17,501 bases of DNA from DATACN01 sp038215095 (GTDB lineage: Bacteria; Actinomycetota; Thermoleophilia; Solirubrobacterales; Thermoleophilaceae). Under the pieces are notes generated by a model. It saw only the letters and a list, made by a program, of their open reading frames with translations. It made no database searches and was not told the DNA's origin. A program made the position numbers and the translations under genes. Positions 14,487 through 17,501 of this stretch are shown piece after piece. The stretch spans positions 1 through 17,501 of the forward strand of contig JBBQRG010000063.1 in NCBI GenBank assembly GCA_038215095.1, given 5' to 3'. The first letter of the stretch is position 1, and every line of letters starts with the position of its first letter.

Positions 14487-15808
14487 CGGCGCAGGGGAAA
14501 GCGCCGTGCTTGCTGGCGTTGGGCGTCTCGCATCGCACCGCCACGCTGGCGCTGCTCGAGCAGCTGTCTCTCGATCCGGGCGGGGCCGTACTGGTCCTGC
14601 GGAGGTTGGGGAGCGACGCCGCGATTCAGGAGGCGGCCGTGCTCTCGACCTGCAATCGCACGGAGATCTACCTCGTCGGCTCGGACATCCAGCGAGCGGA
14701 GAGGGGTGCGAAGGCGGCACTCTCATCATCCGCCGGGACCGCGGGTCCCGCCCTGCCGGACGCGCTGCGCTCATACACCGGGGTCGGGGCGGCACGTCAC
14801 CTCTTCCGGGTCACTGCGGGGCTCGAGTCGATGGTGGTCGGCGAGACCGAGATCCAGGGCCAGGTGAAGCGCGCCTACGATCTCGCCCTGGCCGAGCGCG
14901 CTACCGGGCCGATCATCAACCGGCTCTTTCGGAGCGCACTGGAGGCCGGCAAGCGGGCTCGCAGCCAAGCCGGGGGCGTCGTTCCGTCGCTCGCTTCGCT
15001 GGGAGTTGACCTGGCCCTCCGAAGGCTCGGCACGCTGGGGGGGTCACGGGTGCTTGTCATCGGGGCCGGCCAGAACGCGGAAGCCACCGCAAGGGCGCTC
15101 GCGCTACACCGGGTCCGGCCGGTGTTCGTCGCGAGCAGGCGCTACGGAAGTGCCGTCGGCCTCGCCAGGCGCTTCGGTGGCCGGGCGGTTGACTTCCAAA
15201 GTCTCGGAGCCGAGTTGGCGGCCGCGGATCTCGCGTTCAGCTGTACCGCGTCGCGTGAGCCGATCGTCGCACGACGCCAGCTCGCTGAGCTAATGGCGCT
15301 GCGGCCAGGTCGTGACCTGCTCCTGGTCGACTCAGCGGTTCCGCGCGACATCGATCCGGCGGTTCGCGATCTCGCGGGGGTCGAGCTCTACGACATCGAC
15401 GACATCAGGCGACAGTCCGGGGCCGACCGGTACGTCGACTCTCCGGCTACGACCCGGGCGGCGGCGCTCGTCGAACAGGAGGGCCGCCGCTTTCAGGAGT
15501 GGCTCACGAGCCTCGATGTCGTCCCTGCCATATCGGCCTTGAGGGCACACGGCGAGGCGGCGGTCAAGCAGGCACTGACCGAGAACGAGTTGCGCTGGGA
15601 AGCGCTGTCCCCGCGCGATCGCGAGCGCGTCGAGCTGGTGGCCCGCACAGTCGCCGGTCGCCTGCTGCACGCGCCCACGATGACCCTCAGGGAGGCCGCC
15701 GGGAGCCACGCGGCCGAGAATTACGTTCGCGTCGTAAACGACCTGCTCGGCGCCGGGCGCCCCGCGCGTGCGGCCTCGGCCCAGCGGATTTCGGCAGGAG
15801 GACGCTAG
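14483..15808 (+). CDS. hemA: Glutamyl-tRNA reductase
   Basis: A 441-residue enzyme that reduces glutamyl-tRNA(Glu) to glutamate-1-semialdehyde with NADPH, the first committed step of C5-pathway heme synthesis. The catalytic cysteine is C57 in STCNRTEIY. GLESMVVGETEIQGQVKRAY is the signature of the family; the NADPH-binding Rossmann domain starts with RVLVIGAGQNAEATARAL; and the dimerisation helices are at the end. The frame is open well upstream but the ATG at 14483, overlapping the kinase stop, begins at the first strand LLALGVSHRTA. It is unusual to find hemA after a two-component pair rather than with hemC/hemB; this links heme supply to the same signal as the divergent oxidase operon. Its TAG shares CTAG with the stop of the convergent 64-residue gene. 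Confidence 0.97.
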   Translation: MTAQGKAPCLLALGVSHRTATLALLEQLSLDPGGAVLVLRRLGSDAAIQEAAVLSTCNRTEIYLVGSDIQRAERGAKAALSSSAGTAGPALPDALRSYTGVGAARHLFRVTAGLESMVVGETEIQGQVKRAYDLALAERATGPIINRLFRSALEAGKRARSQAGGVVPSLASLGVDLALRRLGTLGGSRVLVIGAGQNAEATARALALHRVRPVFVASRRYGSAVGLARRFGGRAVDFQSLGAELAAADLAFSCTASREPIVARRQLAELMALRPGRDLLLVDSAVPRDIDPAVRDLAGVELYDIDDIRRQSGADRYVDSPATTRAAALVEQEGRRFQEWLTSLDVVPAISALRAHGEAAVKQALTENELRWEALSPRDRERVELVARTVAGRLLHAPTMTLREAAGSHAAENYVRVVNDLLGAGRPARAASAQRISAGGR

Positions 15809-15999
15809 CGCCCGCGATCGACGCGTACGAGGCGGCCGAGCAGTCCGCGCCGCTCCCAAACCGCCTCATCCATGGCGCGGCCCGCTAGCAGCATGTTCCA
15901 GGGCAGATCGACGCTGGCCTGCGTGTCCATCGCCAGAAGCGTGCGTTCGTCGAGCTCACGTCCCAGGTACCGACCGATGTCCCGTTGGTGGAGGTGCAT
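15805..15999 (-). CDS. Small unknown protein convergent with hemA
   Basis: A 64-residue soluble protein: MHLHQRDIGRYLGRELDERTLLAMD, then TQASVDLPWNMLLAGRAMDEAV and a basic end RRGLLGRLVRV. A His-rich start and 'GRYL...LDERTLL' recall small zinc-finger (anti-sigma-like) proteins, in which a Thr-His...Cys-x-x-Cys segment follows, but no cysteine is present here, so the metal site would be lost. This comparison is only a resemblance. A purine-rich stretch (GGGAAGCGAGAG) lies before the ATG at 15999. The stop overlaps the hemA stop in a tail-to-tail CTAG. Coding is likely but the role is unknown. Confidence 0.6.
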   Translation of the reverse strand: MHLHQRDIGRYLGRELDERTLLAMDTQASVDLPWNMLLAGRAMDEAVWERRGLLGRLVRVDRGR

Positions 16000-16074
16000 G
16001 TATCTCTCGCTTCCCTACTCGTGGTTGACCCTCCTGATGAAAGCTGGGCTACCTGGGACAGATGTGTGAGGCGC

Positions 16075-16341
16075 TCAAGAGGTTCCTGGGTGACCGAACG
16101 GCCCGGCCCTAGCGAGCCCGCACCGGCGTGAGCTCGCTCGAGGTGACCCCGCGGGCGACCCCCGGCACAGGGTTCTATTCAGGGTTCCAATCTGAGCGAA
16201 AGCCAGAGCAATCCCAGCCGCTCTCAAACCCAGTAGGAGTGCGCGATCGAGGACCGCTTCTACGTCGAGGTCGGCCACCAGGGTCCTGCCTACGTCGAGG
16301 AGCCGGCGAAGGCGCTGGTCTTCGAGCTGAGCCTCGGTCAC
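16075..16341 (-). pseudogene. 5' remnant of a GAF-domain sensor kinase-like gene
   Basis: From a GTG at 16341 the frame reads EDQRLRRLLDVGRTLVADLD and then VEAVLDRALL, the typical beginning of actinobacterial GAF-domain sensor kinases, in which a helix leads into the first GAF strand. After about residue 37 the sequence loses this character and the open frame ends at 88 residues in low-complexity Arg/Ser/Gly sequence. No GAF or kinase domain follows, so the gene seems cut off or recombined near 16230. It faces away from the permease, and the palindrome at 16367 lies between the two starts. A short unrelated protein is the alternative. Confidence 0.5.
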
Positions 16342-16366
16342 TGCTGATGATCGACAGGCTTACTTC

Positions 16367-16383
16367 ATACCCTACTGGGGTAT
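16367..16383. promoter_or_regulatory. CsoR/CstR-like palindrome at the permease promoter
   Basis: ATACCC-TACTG-GGGTAT is a perfect 6-bp inverted repeat. Its G/C tracts flanked by AT ends resemble the operators of the CsoR/CstR family of metal or persulfide-sensing repressors. It overlaps the putative -10 box of the permease, as a repressor site would. No csoR-like gene is in the window, so the regulator is inferred. Confidence 0.5.
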
Positions 16384-16386
16384 AGT
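16381..16386 (+). promoter_or_regulatory. Putative -10 box of the permease gene
   Basis: TATAGT, one mismatch to consensus, ends 13 nt before the ATG at 16399. The leader would be only about 6 nt with no Shine-Dalgarno, so near-leaderless translation is expected. The context GGGGTATAGTA is identical to that of the GST-like promoter at 778-788. Confidence 0.45.
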
Positions 16387-16398
16387 AGGCCCCGGCTG

Positions 16399-17501
16399 AT
16401 GAGCGAGGTTCTAAGCAAACTTGGAGACGGGCTCTGGAACGCCTTTCTGATGGCATGGCAGGTCTGGTGGGCGCTCGTGTTCGGGTTCCTGATCTCAGCA
16501 ATCGTCCAGTCGTGGGTGCCGCGGGAGCGCATCGAGAGCGCTCTTTCTGGCGAGGGGCTCAAGCCGATCGCGAGGGCCACCGGTCTTGGAGCAGCGTCTT
16601 CGTCCTGCTCGTATGCGGCGATCGCGATCGCCAAGTCGTTATTCCAGAAGGGCGCCTCGGCGGCGTCGGCGCTGGCCTTCCAGTTTGCCTCCACGAATCT
16701 CGTCTGGGAGCTCGGCCTTGTCCTGTGGATCCTGATCGGCTGGCAGTTCACGCTGGCCGAGTTCGTCGGCGGCATCCTGATGATCGGGTTGATGTGGGGA
16801 TTGCTCCGGCTCTTCGTCAGCCGCGAAGCCGAAGAACGCGCGCGCGAACACGCCCAAGCGGCCGACACCGGGCACCAGCACCACATGGCGGGGGAGCAGC
16901 TTCCCTCGTTGCGTGAGCGTCTGACGTCTGCGTCGTCCTGGTCCGACGTTGCTCACAACTTCCGCGGCGACTGGCAGATGCTGTGGAAGGAGATCACGCT
17001 CGGTTTCCTGTTGGCCGGCTTCATCGCCCTGCTCGGCGACGACTTCTTCAATGGCCTCTTCCTGACCGGCTCCCCCGCCGCGGTCCAGGTGCTCTGGGGT
17101 GCCTTGATCGGGCCGGTGATCGCGGTGCTCAGCTTCGTCTGCTCGGTCGGGAACGTGCCGCTTGCCGCCGTCTTGTGGTCCGGCGGGATCAGCTTCGCCG
17201 GCGTGATGGCGTTCATCTTCGCCGACCTGATCGTGCTGCCGATCGTGGTCGCCTACCGCAAGTACTACGGCTGGGGGTTCGCGCTGCGAATCACGGCCTT
17301 GATGTTCGCCACGATGGTCGTGGCGGCGCTGATCATCGACCTGCTCTTTGGAGGGCTCGGCTTGATCCCGGACAGCCGGCCCACGACGAAGGATGTGTTT
17401 GGGACGATCGAGGTCGACTACAAGTTCGCCCTGAACGCGCTCGGGCTGGTGATCTTCGCGGGCCTGCTCGCGCTGACCTTCAGACGCGGAGCAACGGACC
17501 C
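16399..17501 (+). CDS. ArsP/YraQ-family (UPF0718) permease, cut by window end
   Basis: At least 367 residues of a multi-helix permease of the PF03773 type. The two diagnostic re-entrant motifs are present: GLGAASSSCSYAAIAIAKSL (about 62-81, one Cys at 70 where many relatives have CSC) and FVCSVGNVPLAAVLW (about 246-260, Cys248). Between them a cytoplasmic loop (about 141-195) carries HQHH, a possible metal-binding patch. Characterised relatives export trivalent organoarsenicals; for most members, including this one, the substrate is unknown. The ATG at 16399 follows the -10 and palindrome directly. The reading frame is still open at 17501; the length already matches the family, so little is probably missing. 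Confidence 0.88.
   Translation, partial: MSEVLSKLGDGLWNAFLMAWQVWWALVFGFLISAIVQSWVPRERIESALSGEGLKPIARATGLGAASSSCSYAAIAIAKSLFQKGASAASALAFQFASTNLVWELGLVLWILIGWQFTLAEFVGGILMIGLMWGLLRLFVSREAEERAREHAQAADTGHQHHMAGEQLPSLRERLTSASSWSDVAHNFRGDWQMLWKEITLGFLLAGFIALLGDDFFNGLFLTGSPAAVQVLWGALIGPVIAVLSFVCSVGNVPLAAVLWSGGISFAGVMAFIFADLIVLPIVVAYRKYYGWGFALRITALMFATMVVAALIIDLLFGGLGLIPDSRPTTKDVFGTIEVDYKFALNALGLVIFAGLLALTFRRGATD

Larger units (their letters stand above)
16000..16398. other. 400-bp region with no intact gene
   Basis: This holds the remnant of a GAF-type sensor gene (about 16230-16341, minus), a short direct repeat AGGGTTC at 16169 and 16181, and the promoter and palindrome of the permease near 16367. 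The part 16000-16160 shows nothing I can assign beyond the upstream sequence of the 64-residue gene. Confidence 0.5.

Noticed and set aside
16128..16385. Plus-strand 85-residue frame before the permease
   Set aside because: It is antisense to the GAF-sensor remnant, runs through the palindromic promoter and has no domain features.
1..17501. CRISPR array, insertion sequence or rRNA genes
   Set aside because: No regularly spaced repeat array, transposase motif, terminal inverted repeats or rRNA sequence was seen.

Overview
The window is high-GC DNA with gene families and promoter habits that suggest an actinobacterium, perhaps of the Thermoleophilia. This is an inference from gene content, apparent leaderless starts and codon use; there is no rRNA or other phylogenetic marker apart from hemA. 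The centre is a respiration and heme module: a minus-strand operon of nine genes (about 12643 down to 2734) and a divergent plus-strand regulator and heme-synthesis operon (12758 to 15808).

Region 47-2475 is a small stress or detoxification cassette. A TetR-family repressor (minus) faces a plus-strand set made of a GST-like protein, a small four-helix membrane protein split by a frameshift, and a SnoaL-like protein. A palindrome lies between the putative -10 box and the GST start codon. Region 2476-2733 has no gene but carries the 3' part of a tRNA-Pro(GGG), a pseudo-tRNA that may mark an old integration boundary.

The minus-strand operon reads ccoN (catalytic cbb3 subunit), a fused CcoO-CcoP di-heme cytochrome c, a CcoS-like small membrane protein, a 116-aa two-helix protein, a 105-aa dimeric alpha-beta-barrel protein, a 62-aa single-helix protein, a 1069-aa protein with a heme-copper-oxidase-like 12-helix core fused to an extracytoplasmic domain and a further helical bundle, ccmE of the cysteine type, and ccmF. 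Neighbours overlap or nearly touch, so oxidase, accessory subunits and cytochrome c maturation appear to be made together. The 1069-aa protein is the most unusual item: it shows a three-fold internal repeat but lacks the CuB histidine pair, so it is unlikely to be an ordinary oxidase.

Divergently, an OmpR-type response regulator, a four-helix histidine kinase and hemA (glutamyl-tRNA reductase, first committed step of heme synthesis) overlap one another. The short space between the two operons holds three GTCAT repeats at exact 11-bp steps plus an inverted copy, the geometry expected for an OmpR/PhoB-type regulator. The simplest model is a two-component system that coordinates oxidase, cytochrome c maturation and heme supply; this is inference.

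The right end (15805-17501) has a 64-aa unknown protein convergent with hemA, the 5' remnant of a GAF-type sensor gene, a palindrome resembling CsoR-family operators, and an ArsP/YraQ-type permease cut by the window end.
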